Shown one piece after another: positions 1 to 11,484 of a stretch of 64,000 bases of DNA. The position numbers and the translations under genes were made by a program. Under the pieces are notes generated by a model. That model had not been told where the DNA came from. It worked only from the letters and a program-made list of their open reading frames with translations, and did not search any database. The DNA is taken from NCBI GenBank assembly GCA_021464245.1, contig JADCRB010000068.1:13927351-13991350 (forward strand), given 5' to 3'. This stretch comes from Carallia brachiata (taxonomy: Eukaryota > Streptophyta > Magnoliopsida > Malpighiales > Rhizophoraceae). How positions within the stretch are numbered: position 1 is the stretch's first letter; every line of letters begins with the position of its first letter.

Positions 1-22
1 ATTTTTACTTAAAACAGCATAC

Positions 23-1469
23 TCTGTGATAGATTTGAGCTCTTTCTGGTGTGACTTTTGCAGAATATTGAAATCCAGCTTGGCCAGCTTTAACAGAGTA
101 TCATTATGTGCCTCTTCTTGTTGGTAGAAGGAAATATAATGCCATGTCTGTTTTCTTGGTAGGCCCTTAAGTATAGGCCACCTCAAGGCATGAGCAGCCT
201 GTTCTCCAAGAGGGGAATCCAGTTTTTTCGTCATGGCCAACTTCAAGTGTGTTTTGCTGAATTCAAGAGCCTCATCGAGAATATCTTCTCCAGGCACACT
301 GTAATATGAAGCCTCATACAAATTTAACAAGCCACCAATGTCATAAATTAGGTTTTTCTTGAAGTTCCCATCCTCATCCTTGAATATTTTAAATGAATCT
401 GTGTCACAACCATGAACACATGAGCAAATGATACTGAGATTTCAGTGGTAAAAATTCTTTTTCTTTTCTTATTATTGTTAGAGTCCCGCTATAAGGACAT
501 AGAAAATAAATATAGAGTATCTATAAAAATTTAAAAAAAAAATTGATTTTTTTAAATTAAACCTTAAACTAAGTTTGTATTACCCCAAATATACTTAGTA
601 TTACTCTAAGTTATAATTCAAAAAAAATTCTTTTTTCTAACTAAAAAAAGTAATGCCCTCTTAGTTTTTCCTTTATTGTTGTCATTGTTATTGTTGTAAT
701 TATTATTTTCAACAAAAATTTTGCAAAACGCCTATATATGACCGTTCTTTAGAGTTTCCTACACTGCACTGAAAACACCATTTTTTTTTTAATTGTTTCG
801 ACCAAGACTTGAATTCAGCCTTGACTAACTTTATTTCTAAACAAGATCCAATGTTTGTAAGACTAAGATAAATTGTGGAAATGATTTGGAGCTCACCACT
901 GGAAACGTTATAGCCCTGTTGCCTCAGCAGTCGAAATTGAAGAGCAGTGGTGGAGAGATCTTCGAAATTACTATTGCAAGTTTCTTGCAAGGCATCTTCA
1001 ATTTCTCTTTCGAAATGGTAAGCAATGCCAAGTCGTTGGACTACATCTATCATGTTCAACTTGTCTAAAGGCTTATCAGTTGCAGCCGTAAGCATCTTTC
1101 TTACCTCTTCCTTCAGGAATTCAGCTTCCTCTTTCCAAGCTCCAATGACCTGTTCAAAAATTATTCAGCAAGTAACATTAAGGTTTTCTTTATTTTCTAT
1201 TTTAATTTCCTGCACAACCCAATATTAAATTATGCAGCCAAAAATGAAATATTGTTTTCATTGATGTCATTTAATAAATTTATGAAACATATGAGGGGAA
1301 AGACAAAACGAAAAAGAAAAAAAAAAAAAGAGGAAGAAGAAAATCCTAAATGATTTACTTCATTGTTATCATGGGGTATTTGCTTGATGAAGAAATCACC
1401 CCATATATCAGGAGGGAATTCTGCTATGCGGCGGACTTCAGCTCTCTGAACTGGAGCTTCGGTGGCCAT
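23..1469 (-). CDS. TPS: Terpene synthase, TPS-a (sesquiterpene synthase) type; 5' part only
   Basis: Three coding exons are visible on the minus strand: 1469-1359 (37 codons), 1149-897 and 398-23. Donors are gtaaat, gtgagc and gtatgc, acceptors end in cag, and phases match. Exon 3 is 376 nt, about the usual exon-3 size in plant TPS genes. The roughly 246 residues visible hold the N-terminal alpha-barrel domain: an RR(x8)W motif at residues 13-23 (RRIAEFPPDIW), then LKEEVRKML, IDVVQRLGIAYHFE, FRLLRQQGYNVSS and LDEALEFSKTHL. The W motif lies so near the start that there is no room for a plastid transit peptide, which by family knowledge points to a cytosolic farnesyl-diphosphate-using enzyme. 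The catalytic DDxxD and NSE/DTE motifs are encoded by later exons beyond the left edge, so activity and product cannot be judged. No stop or frameshift is seen in the visible exons. Confidence 0.9.
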
Positions 1470-1557
1470 ATTCTTAGCTTTAAGAAGAAAAGCACAAAGC
1501 AATATTTTCTTGTTGAGTTGTGTTTGAGGGCTTAAAACGCAGGGACTTCCTGCGATG

Positions 1558-1566
1558 ATATATATA
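1558..1566 (-). promoter_or_regulatory. Possible TATA box of the terpene synthase gene
   Basis: The minus strand reads TATATATAT here, about 90-97 nt upstream of the ATG at 1469. This is a plausible TATA position, but the surrounding DNA is AT-rich and no other core element was seen. Confidence 0.4.
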
Positions 1567-1884
1567 CAAAAAAAAAAAAAAAAAGTGTTTAACTGATGAC
1601 TATTGCTACACAATTATGGGAAAGACTGATGACTTTTACTGACAGGAAAAATGGTCTTGAGATACCATCCGGAATGACATGGCACTTAATAAAACAAATA
1701 AAATTTTTTGAAATTTTTTTTTAAAGAAACTAAATTGTAAGATAACATTAACTACGTTTAGAATAATACTAACTATATTTAAAGTTTAGTTTTTTAAAAT
1801 AAAAATAAAAAGCTTTTTGGAAAAATATTCCCACACAGTCCTCCAGTTATGTGATGGTACTCTTACTGAATATAACGTAAAGTT

Positions 1885-2023
1885 GTCGTGAGCTTGTAGC
1901 TCGAACGGCATTGGCAGTATACTAGAAAGCGAGAGGTTCAGGATTCGAATCCTCGACCTTACCAACTATTCCCCCCTCCTCCAACCGATTGGTCTAGGTC
2001 TAGAAAAGCTCAAAAAAATAAAA
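1885..2023 (+). mobile_element. tRNA-derived SINE with 17-bp target-site duplication
   Basis: The body begins as a tRNA-like head with a pol III A-box-like sequence (TAGCTCGAACGG, 1897-1908) and a B-box-like sequence (GGATTCGAATCC, 1941-1952). A tRNA-unrelated pyrimidine-rich part follows and it ends in an A-rich tail. It is flanked by perfect 17-bp direct repeats, GAATATAACGTAAAGTT, at 1868-1884 and 2024-2040. This is the signature of target-primed reverse transcription. It lies about 400 bp upstream of the terpene synthase start codon, in the opposite orientation. It is not a functional tRNA gene, because the cloverleaf is not maintained. Confidence 0.88.
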
Positions 2024-2040
2024 GAATATAACGTAAAGTT

Positions 2041-2263
2041 TGCTTTCTTTATAAATTTAGTATAGAGTCTGTTATACAATATAATCAGAGTAAATAACTA
2101 TTAGAAGCCACTACTATTTAGAGAAAAGAAAAAAGAAAATCATCTAGATAATAAAGAATTTATGCAATCTAATAAAATCCGATCCAATTGGAGGAGGCTG
2201 GGGGAGATTGCCCCCACTTGTCTCTTTTTCTCATGTCCTAATACGAAGACTCTAGTTAGCATT
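2041..2263. other. Short spacer, nothing recognised
   Basis: AT-rich DNA between the SINE and the solo LTR, without a credible gene or repeat. Confidence 0.5.
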
Positions 2264-2268
2264 GGGAG

Positions 2269-3095
2269 TGTAATGAACGAAAAAAAAAAAGAAGCAAAGT
2301 TGATAAGTAAAGGTGGCTCCACATAATGTCCACAAATGTGTGAACGTGGTTTGCATTTTGATGATGGCCATGCAGATTTCAAAGGCCAGTTACCTAAGAG
2401 TGACCTTATGTTGCTGGCAAAATTAATTGCAAACATGAGCACAGTAGCATAGTTTGGCCTATAAATAGACCGTGAAATGGTCTTCTAAAGGCACACGGAA
2501 GGGAGCAAAGCAAGCAATGTTTTAAGGCTTTGCTCCCTCGTGTAACCTTTGGTTTCCGTATGGGATGTCCGAAATTTGCAAACCGGTAGCCTAGTCTCTC
2601 TAGATCCTTCAACCACACTCCCTTATTGTACAACCATAGACTCATCCACCAATTAGATCTAACCACTAGGACAGAGAATCGTAAGATAATTCTCACCTCA
2701 ACTATGCATAATATGTAGACGTTGTATTTTTATTGTATATAGATTTTCAGGGTGTATGTGGGACCCTTTATAGTATTGAAAAATTAAAATTCCTTCTATT
2801 TGAGATCAAACTCATATGATTCTCACCGAAGTCAAGTCATTTCAACCAAAATCAAGCTTTTATGGCCCTTATTGAAGTTAAGACATCTGCCTGAGATCAA
2901 TCCTCTGCCTTCAGTGGAACTTAATTTTTTTGTACAAGATCAAGCTCACATGGCTCTTGATAAAATCAGAAAGAAACATTAGTCAGAGAATTTACATAGA
3001 GATCGATCCGACAAAAATTCAAAATTTTGATTACTAGTTTGTAATTATATTTTCAAAGTCTAGTAATTTAAGGCTTGAAATTTACAAGTCCCACA
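2269..3095 (+). repeat. Solo LTR (Gypsy-like, same superfamily as the 14.6-kb element)
   Basis: The sequence starts TG and ends CA and is flanked by a perfect 5-bp duplication GGGAG (2264-2268 and 3096-3100). It aligns by eye, with much divergence, to the LTRs at 14569 and 19653. Shared features are the start TGTAA followed by an A-run, a 'gatg(g/a)ccatgca' block, a TATA box (TATAAATA, 2460-2467), a 'gatcaagc...ggccct' block and the terminal 'ggcttgaaatttacaa' block. No internal region or second LTR adjoins it, so it is what remains after recombination between the two LTRs of an older insertion. Open frames inside it are by-products of LTR sequence. Confidence 0.85.
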
Positions 3096-3100
3096 GGGAG

Positions 3101-4851
3101 GTTTTCAAATGAATTTTTTTTCTTGGGTACAAAGTATTTTTTAAATAATTTTCATTAATGCAATTTTCTCAGTTATACTCAAAATTGCTAGATTAAAAAA
3201 ATAAATAAATATATGTATATATTATAGATATGTATATAAAGTAAAACTTTAAAATTTATAAAAATATTTAGAAAAAAATTTAATTTTGTAACATGTCCTG
3301 TCATCATACTTTGATGACATGTTATGCTAAAATTGCAAGTTTAGTCAGACGTGGTATTTAATGGAGAACATACTTAGTGAAAAAAGTGATGAATGAGTAA
3401 ACTTAGTGTAATTGAGGTAACGTAGTAGGCATAATTTTAAAGAAAAAAGTTTTGGGCAATAAGTGGTAAATCGAAAAACATTTTAGGTAAAATTGATCAT
3501 TAAGCTTAATAAATATTTAATTAATTCCAAAAAATTTAGTTATTTAAATTTTTCTCTTTTTAATCTAATTGAATTTTAATTTTTACAATTTTAAGTTATA
3601 ATTTTTTTTATAAAAAAAAAGAGTTAGATCAAACTAGCCTGAATTGAATAAAATTAAACCAGGATCGAAAATTAATTGAAACACAAATCAGAATCAAAAC
3701 TAGAGCTAGAGCCAAAATGGGAACGAGAATTGTTGGTTACTCAAAACTAGACTGGACTGACCAGAATTGACTACTCAGAACCATAGCCGAACTACAATAG
3801 AAACGAAACTGCAGTCAAGTCTAAATTAGGGAGAGTGAACGAGTTTGAAAAAGAGGATGGAGAAAAAAGGGTGGGCCCAAAAGTGGAAAGGCAGCTTTTC
3901 CATTTTTTTTAGTTTTTGGCATCAAATTACTTTGTTGTCCTTAATTTTATCTTTTTTTTTTAATTTTACTTTTTAAAGGTAAACTTGGAATTATAACACT
4001 TTATTTTTATTCTTCTTACTTTTCACTCATTTCTAAACAAAATAATTTTAACCTTTTTTTTCCCACATTACAATCTCTTATACACAAGAATAATAGAAAT
4101 TTTTTTTCTCCTCCAACATTCAATCCTTATACTTGCATTCCTCCCACATCCCTCTCTTCCTTTATTTCCCAAACAAAGTGCAAGTTTTTACTTTACCTCC
4201 CTCATTGTTTTATATTCAATTTTACCCTTTTGTTTCATTTTTGCCTCCCACACATATAATCCTACTTTCACTCTTGAGTATAGGAATGAGGATGCTACTT
4301 TTTATTATGTAACTTGATGTTGGTCTTATGGTTGGGGTTGTTGCTCTTCATTGTTGTTTCATAATCTGCAAGATTGCTGTTGTTGCTTAATTTGATGTTC
4401 TGCTTGGTTTGCTGCTGCAAGGGTTGTTGCTGGTTTGCTGCTATGTTGGTTGGTGTTCCTCTGTTTGGTATTGCTGTTGTGCTATTACCTTGTGAGTTTG
4501 ATTTGCTGCTGCTATACGTGTATGCCCTGCATCCTTAGTGACTATTGTGATATTGAGATTGGGATTTAGTTTGTTATGTTTTCAGTATTTGAATAGAAGT
4601 AGAAATTTCTAGTGACTAGCATATAAGGAGTAGAGTATTTTGATTGTGTGACTGGTGTGAATAGTGAGAATAATATTTGAGAGATTATAATTAGAGTATA
4701 CTTTTCATATTAGTGTGCGTTGTTTTTTAGTTTAATAAACATTAAATTCAATTAATTAAGTTTTAATAGTGTTATCAAAATTAATTGAGCTCATGATTTA
4801 ACAAGAACCAGGGATTTCAAAAGAATAAAAAAATGGAGTCCATACCGGCTG
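3101..4851. other. AT-rich intergenic DNA
   Basis: No open frame with a recognisable domain. 3640-3830 is a degenerate A-rich stretch with repeated 'aaccaga/actaga' words. 4310-4560 is a TG-rich stretch with many 'ttgctg/ttgttgc' words. Neither has clear terminal repeats. Confidence 0.5.
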
Positions 4852-4856
4852 CCTAT

Positions 4857-5163
4857 TGTTCCCTGTTATTGTTTTATTTGATAAAAGTAATATAAGAAAC
4901 AAGAGAATTTAAGAATGTAAAGACTGTATTACTCAACTGTACAGAGACATTTACAGGAGGACCTTATTTATAGGGTTGTATATGATTAAATAAATAAACA
5001 ATCTACATTAATTACATAATATTCAAATAATGGAAAGAATCATATAATAATGGAGAATATCAAAGATATTATTGTAATTTGAGGAGATTATTATAATCAA
5101 AAAAGATAACTGTAATCAGGACAGATATAGAAAGATCTTCAAATCATATTAATATCTTTGACA
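4857..5163 (-). repeat. Copia 3' LTR
   Basis: Read on the minus strand it begins TGTCAAAG and ends GGAACA, giving a TGT...ACA short inverted repeat. It contains a TATAAATAAGG promoter-like motif. A polypurine tract (AAGGGGGA on the minus strand, 5164-5171) sits directly against its start, which identifies it as the 3' LTR of the Copia remnant to its right. No matching 5' LTR is present in the window, so no target-site duplication can be tested. The low-coordinate border is set only by the terminal CA. Confidence 0.7.
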
Positions 5164-7205
5164 TCCCCCTTCAAACTCAAGTTGGATCGACTAAAACTAA
5201 TTTGAGTTTGCAAAGTAACTCATAAGAATGGCCTGGAGGGTGTATCTTCATGAATATATTAGCAGGCTAATCTACTGATGAAATAAACTGTAAGTGTATG
5301 ATCCCACTATTGATATGTTAGTGGATGAAGTGACAATTAGTCTCAATGTGCTAAGTACACTCATGAAATACGTCACTATAAGCAATCTAAATAGTGCTCT
5401 AATTGTCACAATGCAGTATAGTTGGACCCACAAACAAAACACCCATATCAGTGAGCAATCAATGAAGCCAAATAAGTTCAGCTGTTGCATCAGCTAATGC
5501 ACAATACTCTGTTTCAGTACTAGAGTGTGCTACTATTGATTGTTTATTATTGCTTCAAGAGATAAGAGAGTTACTAAAAAAGAAATAAAAACTAGTAGTA
5601 GAGCATCTATCTGTAGGATCTCCAACCCAACTAGCATCCAAAAAAGCCTATAACTGAAGAGTAGAATGGGTAGAAAAGTGAAGCCCATGAAATAAAGTTC
5701 GCTTGACATATCGTAGCATGTGAAGAACAACTACAAAATGAGTAGATCTAGGAGCAGTCATGAACTGACTAATTAGATGAACTGTATAAGCAATGTCAAG
5801 ATGAGTGACTCTAAGATAAACTAAACTTCCAACTAGCTAATGATTCAGAGTGGCATCACTAAGAAGCGTACCATCAGCTGGTGTAGGCTTAAAATTTATC
5901 TCAAGGGGGAAGGAAACAATCTTGCTCTTTGAAATACCAACTTGAGAAAAAAGATTTGAGACATACTTGGCTTGAGAGAGAAAGTAACCATCAATGCTAG
6001 AGAATACTTTCAAGCCCAAGAAATAACTGAAAGAACCCAAAATTTTTAAGCTACAAAATGGTAGAACTGAACTTGGCAAACCAAGCCTGAGGAGCTTGTT
6101 TAAGTCCATATAATACTCCACGAAGATGACAAACCTTGTAAAGATGATGCTGATAGCTAAGAGGAGGCTACATATAGACTTCTTCATTTAGATCTCCATT
6201 AAGAAATGTATTCTTGACATTCATTTGAAATAGCTTCCACCACCGTATGGTGACAACTGCCAATAACGAGTGAACAGATGTAAGACGAGCCACAGGAGCG
6301 AATGTCTCCTCATAGTCAATACATACTCCCGAGTGTACCCTTTAGCAAAAAGAAGAGCCTTATATCATTCAATAGAACATCTACATGAGTCTTAATCTTG
6401 TGTACCCACTTACTTCCTATAAGAGACTTTCTTGGAGGAAGATCAACTAGATCCAATGTATGAATCTTTTCTAATGCCTCAATCTCTTGAGACATAGCAC
6501 GCTGCTAAGAAGGATTTGAGCTGGCTTCTCTCTAGGATGTGGGTTCATGTTAGGTGGCAACAATAGAATAACAATGGAAATCACGTAAAAGAACTGAAGG
6601 TTCACGTATCCAAGTAAAATAACGAGGTACAGGAGGTATGGGAGGATAATTTGAAGGCTGTGGTGAGTGAGAAGCATCAAGCTGTGATGAGTAAGGTACG
6701 TCAAGCTGTAGTAGTGAGTGAGGAGCATCAGACTGTGGTGAGGAAGGTATGTCAAGCACTAGTGTAGGAGGTGCATAAGGCTAGTCAGGAACCTCAGGCT
6801 GTGACTACGAAGGATCAACAATCTAGTCGAGTTTGTTGGGAAAAAGGGCAAAGTGGTCGCCTGTTGAGATAACATCACCTGCACCAAAAGAAGAGTCTGG
6901 AAAAAGATCGAGTGAGGGATTAGTAAACAACTTGGGAGACGGTGTAGGAGTAGGTGAAAAATTGACTAAACAGGTAAACATTTTGTGTTCCCAAAAGATG
7001 ACATGACGAGAGATGCGGAATCTGCTAGAAATAGGATCATAGCATCTGTAACCCTTATGTTGAATATCATACCCTAGAAAACAACATAGACGAGCTCGAG
7101 GTTCTAATTTAGTGCACTCATGAGATTGAAGAAGAACAAAAAAGGCACAACCAAAAGTTTTATGAAGATTATAATTAGGTAATTCTTTGTTTGTAGCTAT
7201 TCTCA
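5164..7205 (-). pseudogene. Ty1/Copia polyprotein remnant (integrase end, reverse transcriptase, RNase H)
   Basis: Decayed pol read from high to low coordinates. About 7190-6960 holds the integrase C-terminal core (FGCAFFVL, ARLCCFLGY, KGYRCYDP, RISRHVIFWE). About 6640-6570 holds the WIREPSVLLRD-FHCYS linker typical of Copia. About 6490-6390 is the start of reverse transcriptase (IEALEKIHTLDLVDLP, SKWVHKIKTH). Near 6020-5930 are GSFSYFLGLKV and YVSNLF. About 5520-5400 is RNase H (ETEYCALADATAELIWL, LHCDN). Many stops and frameshifts break it, and gag, protease and most of the integrase are missing. At about 7205 it passes abruptly into Gypsy gag, so its 5' part was lost by deletion or recombination. 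Confidence 0.85.
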
Positions 7206-7833
7206 ATTGTCGATTAATTCTGGTTCAAGGTTTATGAACCAAGTGAAGGCGGTATCCTTGAGTAAACGAACGAACTATTTCACTAAGAAATCCCCATAAG
7301 TTCCTGCGTTATTGCAGGTTTCGACAAAATAAGCGATGTTCTGTTGTTGAAATTTGGGTGGTTGGTACCCAAAGGCATGCTGAAATTTTCAATTCGCCTT
7401 GTATATAGTTTGACTTACATATGCGATCTTTGGAACAATACAATTTGCTGAAAGCAGATTGTACAGCAAATTGTATTAGCTATCATGTTCTGCAATTGTT
7501 GAACAGATTGCGAGGCTACATAATTTGAATGTGATATTGTGTAGAACTGTCTGGTTGCTTTTCTGCAATGAAGACGTCAGCTGATATTACTTCTGGACTG
7601 AAACCGAGTGGATATGGTTGCTCCTCGCGAGTCTCGAGATCAACTTGAATCGGGACTTTTCCTTTGAGATTAGCGATCTGTTGATCTTTTTCCTTCAAAA
7701 CTCTAATTAGTTGCGACATTCTATTCTCCAACTCTACAATCCTTTCCTCTGTGTTGGTTGTGTTTGCCATCGCGACTGCGATGACGTCGGTGTTGGCAGA
7801 TGATGCTTCATGAAAGACTGGGGTAGAAGGCAT
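7206..7833 (-). pseudogene. Gypsy gag fragment, relative of the 15.6-kb gag
   Basis: The minus-strand frame from ATG 7833 is clearly homologous to the gag at 15571-16942. Both have NTE(E/D)RI-ELE-R, EKDQQIA-LKGK, PIQVDL and ADVF-AEKQP. Further down, out of the first frame, GYQPPKFQQ, YFVETCNNAGTYGD and FTWFINLEPE match the same gag, with an in-frame TAG and an internal deletion of about 8 codons where the 15.6-kb copy reads FDGRGDP. The match stops at about 7206, where Copia integrase sequence begins. It is a dead capsid-protein gene of the element whose 5' LTR is at 8392-9200. Confidence 0.85.
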
Positions 7834-8391
7834 TTCTACTTCCTCCTTGCTTGTTTCTGTGGAATGGGTCGACTTCTAGTGTTGTGCGAGCTTTGTCACA
7901 TTGCCCCTGACTTCGATTGGGGTGGATGATCGACTTCTCTATTCGTCGAGAGAGTTGGGAAAAAGATCTTATTGCTGAGTAAGCTGCAAATTCTCCATCT
8001 CGATATTCTGTTGTGTTTGGATTGCGAGGAATTATGTTCGTCCGTAAGTTTCTAGACTTGCATGCCTAGATAGGTAGTTGATGCAAACAATGGAACAATT
8101 GCCTTTCTGCTGGTGGCGGTAGTAGTCGTGCTCCTCTTTGATACCATTGTTGTACTAAATACATGTTAGAGAATTCATTTTCTTCTTTTTTTTTTCTTTT
8201 TTTCTCTTTTTCTTTTTCTTTTTTCTTCTTTTGTCTTTTCCTTTTTTTTTGTTTTTTTTTATTTTTGTCCTTTTAATTTTTTTCTTTTCTTTTTTTTTCT
8301 TTTTTCCAGCTTCTTTTCTTTTTCTTTTTTCTTTTTTTTTAAAGAACAAAAAATGAGAGATCAAGATATCACACCGAGTGTGTTAGAAATT
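7834..8391 (-). other. Leader of the minus-strand Gypsy element, with a low-complexity tract
   Basis: This lies between the 5' LTR and gag. The bases next to the LTR (minus strand 'aatttctaacacactcggtg', 8391-8372) align with the primer-binding region of the 14.6-kb element ('aatttttggcacgttcggtg'). 8177-8340 is an almost pure pyrimidine tract (purine on the minus strand), whose Lys-rich translation is meaningless. A minus-strand 'atggtatcaaagagg' at about 8152-8138 begins a short open frame (MVSKRSTTTT) that may be the original gag start. Confidence 0.55.
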
Positions 8392-9200
8392 TGTAAGGAC
8401 TGTAAATTTCGAACCTGCAATAATTAGACTAAAAAATATAAGTACAAATTACAAATAAAAATTTTAAAATAAAATAAAATTGAGGTGGAGTCGATCTTCA
8501 TTCGAATCTTCTGATTGGTGTTCTTTCGTAATTCAGTCAAGAGCTGTACAAACTTAATCTTGACAGAAATAAATTCCACAATTTTATCTTGAATTGAATA
8601 AGTTCTGCCTAGAGTAGGGGCTGGATCTCGAGCAGATTCTCAAACTACGGTGAATATTGTAGAGATTTGATTTCGATTGAACTGACTTGATTTCACTGAA
8701 AACCGTATGAACTTATTCTCAGATGAGTTGACTGAACTTTACTAAAGACTGTATGAGGTTTAATCTTAGACATATTTTTAATATTTTAATATTTTATATT
8801 TATACTCCAGCATATCTCACTTGGTAGCGACCAGAAAGTATACACCCAAAATATGTTTAGAAATGAGTATATTAAATATTTCGGGTTTTATACCTAAAAT
8901 ATTTCTTTTAATAGTGTTTAGAGAGTACATGAACAAAATACAAAAATGTAGGGAGAGGGAATTGGAAATTCAAATGAAATTCCAAAATGTTTTGAAATGT
9001 TTTCCGACGCATTTGCCGGGCACCAAATAGCCTATTTATAGCCTTTTTGGGTGATACTGTGCCACCAACTACGAAAGATATTTATTATTTTCTTTTAATT
9101 TTTTTCCTTCTTCTAAAAGCTGGCCATTAACTTAAAATTTTTTTCTCCTTGTAGATGCTGGCCATTGACTTTTCCTTTTCCTTTTTTTTTTTTATTTACA
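8392..9200 (-). repeat. Gypsy 5' LTR (minus strand)
   Basis: The minus strand starts TGTAAATAAAAAAAA and ends '...gttcgaaatttacagtccttaca', matching the ends of the LTRs at 14569 and 19653. A TATAAATAGG motif lies at about 9040-9031. Length is 809 bp, compared with 827 for the solo LTR and 902 and 945 for the intact pair. The outer flank is TAGAT (9201-9205). No partner 3' LTR was found at lower coordinates, consistent with truncation by the Copia segment. Confidence 0.78.
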
Positions 9201-9205
9201 TAGAT

Positions 9206-11484
9206 AAATATTTAAAATAAAAATTTAAACTGTTTGATGAAATTTAAAAATAAACTACGTATTAATCTGTAACACATCATAGTTTGAATTAATTGTACAC
9301 TTGTAAATTCTATAACATGTCAAGAAATCAACTGGCCGTTCTTTTCCACAAATCGAGAAAAAAAAAACAACCAACCCACAAAGTTAAGTTAGTCTAGTAC
9401 TCACTATTACAATTGGTTGCTTCTAGTACAACTGGTCGTGACACTCTATTAAAATTTCTTACTACTTTATTCGAGTCATTATCATTTTGTTTTTGGCCTT
9501 TCGACCTCCCTTGTAGTATAAAAAAGGGTTATGTGACAATGAAAAATACATTACATATTAAACTTTATAATTAGTTCTTAAGAGTTGTTAGTAAAAAAAT
9601 AGAAGTGAAAATGGTTTTTTTTTTTTTTTTTGGGTCTTTCTTACCTTAAAAAAAATACCAGGTGATGCGAACATTGTCATACATCAAGATTCCCCAGTGC
9701 CTTAGCCTCTTTTTCTTTCTCTTGTTCAATCCAAAGTTTTGGTCCTAAATTAGTTGATATTGTCCTTCTCTTTGGTATTGTCGTAATTATAATATTGTAA
9801 TTTGTAAGCCTTTGTTGTTAAAAGAGAAGAATTAAAAAGGGACTCGTTTGAGTTGGGGGAGGGAAAGATTGGAATTGGCAAAGAACACGGTAGCATCAGT
9901 AACGGTTGGACATATCGAGTTTGAAGTTGTCATTCCAACTGTTGTGTTTAAGTTGGATAATTTTCAACAGTGGCCAATGGAAATTGGGCCTCCCGCATAT
10001 AATTGGTCCAGACTTAGGCTTTTCACACCTGCAAGATGTCTTTCTTAGGTCGCTTTTTTTTTCACAAGGTTTAAGACAACATGACCAATATCGTCTGGAA
10101 ACATATTTAACTAGGCTTTTTTTTTTTTTTTCTCACATGAGAGCAAAGTTATTAAACACCCAGTCTAAGGAACGACTTAAACAAATGGGTTATTAGTTCA
10201 ATCAGTAGGTCAATAATTGACTAACAGAGTCAATATTTAAAATAATTTTTAATTTTTGTTCTTATAATATTTTTTACACCCAAATAAAGAAAAAAAATCT
10301 TCTTTTTTACTTTTAGGACATTAAAATGTACCAAAATCTTACATTTTTTTAATTTTTTACTTTAAAAAGTGACCTATTCTGATTCAATCGAACTATTAGT
10401 TCAACTGAGTTTCAAAAAGCCAGTCAAGTATATTGGATTTTTTTAAGTCAAATGTCTAAATAATTTTTTGACTAACTTGACCCAGTCTAGTGGTCTGGTT
10501 ACTAGGTCATCGGTCCAACCGACTAGGTTAGGCCAAGTTTTGTAACTATGCATAAGAGTTACAAATTTTAAAATGTATTAGCTAACATCATGTTATTCAA
10601 GACATTTTAATAGTTAAAATTTAAATTTTTTTCCTAAAAATTTTAAATTTAAATCATGAAAGAGAAGGTGCGAGATTAATATAAAAAAAATATTAGTCTC
10701 AAAGCATTCTAATTTTAATTATCAGTTGTGTGAGTAAAGAAATTTCACATTAAAAATGAGAAAGATAAATAAGTAACATATCTAATATCTTAAGGTTTTA
10801 AGTTAAATATGTGGCGTCAAATCTATTTAGTCTATTGCTTATTTAGACTCTACTCAAATTTTTTTTTAATTTTTAGCTCCAATCGGAGAATATGTAATTA
10901 ATCCTATAATGATTGTGAAGTGGAGATGAACAAACAAACCCAAAAGAAGTAATGAGTGTAATGAGAAGACAGGTTGAATGAGAGAGCAAAGACGTCGAGG
11001 CACAATTTAATAGTAAATAGGCGGAGGAAATAATTAAGGACAAGAGCAAAAAAAATGGGGAAAAAAAACATAAATAAATATGACAAGGGAGACAGAAACC
11101 ATAAGAAGTATTATATATAATCATGAGCGAGGAATTTTTTAATTCCTATTGTCAAGCAATTTAGGAGAGCCCCACGCATTTGCATATTTAGATTTGCATA
11201 TTTTTTGGGAAGCCAATCAATATTTGCGTCCTCGAAGAATCCAAGTGTACTTTAGCCAAGCCTTGTCGATAATGGAAAGTCCTTTCCTACAAGAAGAAGC
11301 CGGCGGGGCCATCTTCTATCTCTTGCGTAAAAATGGAAAGCTGCGTAACTGCGCAATGCCGCATTTACATAATTAGTCTTGTTGTTGTATTTTCATTCAT
11401 ATATAAACTAATAACTAAGGTGATCTGAAAGTAATTAATGCAAGTCGATCGATGTATAACTTATCTTAATCAATTGGAAGCTAA
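9206..11484. other. AT-rich intergenic DNA
   Basis: No supported gene. 10150-10550 contains words such as 'ggtccaaccgac' and 'gacccagtctagtggtctgg' between 'agttattaaac' and 'gttttgtaact', which may be a decayed MITE, but no target duplication was found. Short open frames at 9848-10196 and 11149-11376 have no recognisable content. Confidence 0.5.

Noticed and set aside
1885..1960. A tRNA gene
   Set aside because: It has A- and B-box-like motifs but no proper cloverleaf, and it is flanked by a 17-bp target duplication and an A-rich tail, so it is a SINE.
8155..8364. Lysine-rich 69-aa minus-strand frame
   Set aside because: It comes from a pyrimidine tract in the leader of a retrotransposon.
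10147..10552. MITE bounded by agttattaaac and gttttgtaact
   Set aside because: The ends match over about ten bases only and no target duplication was found.
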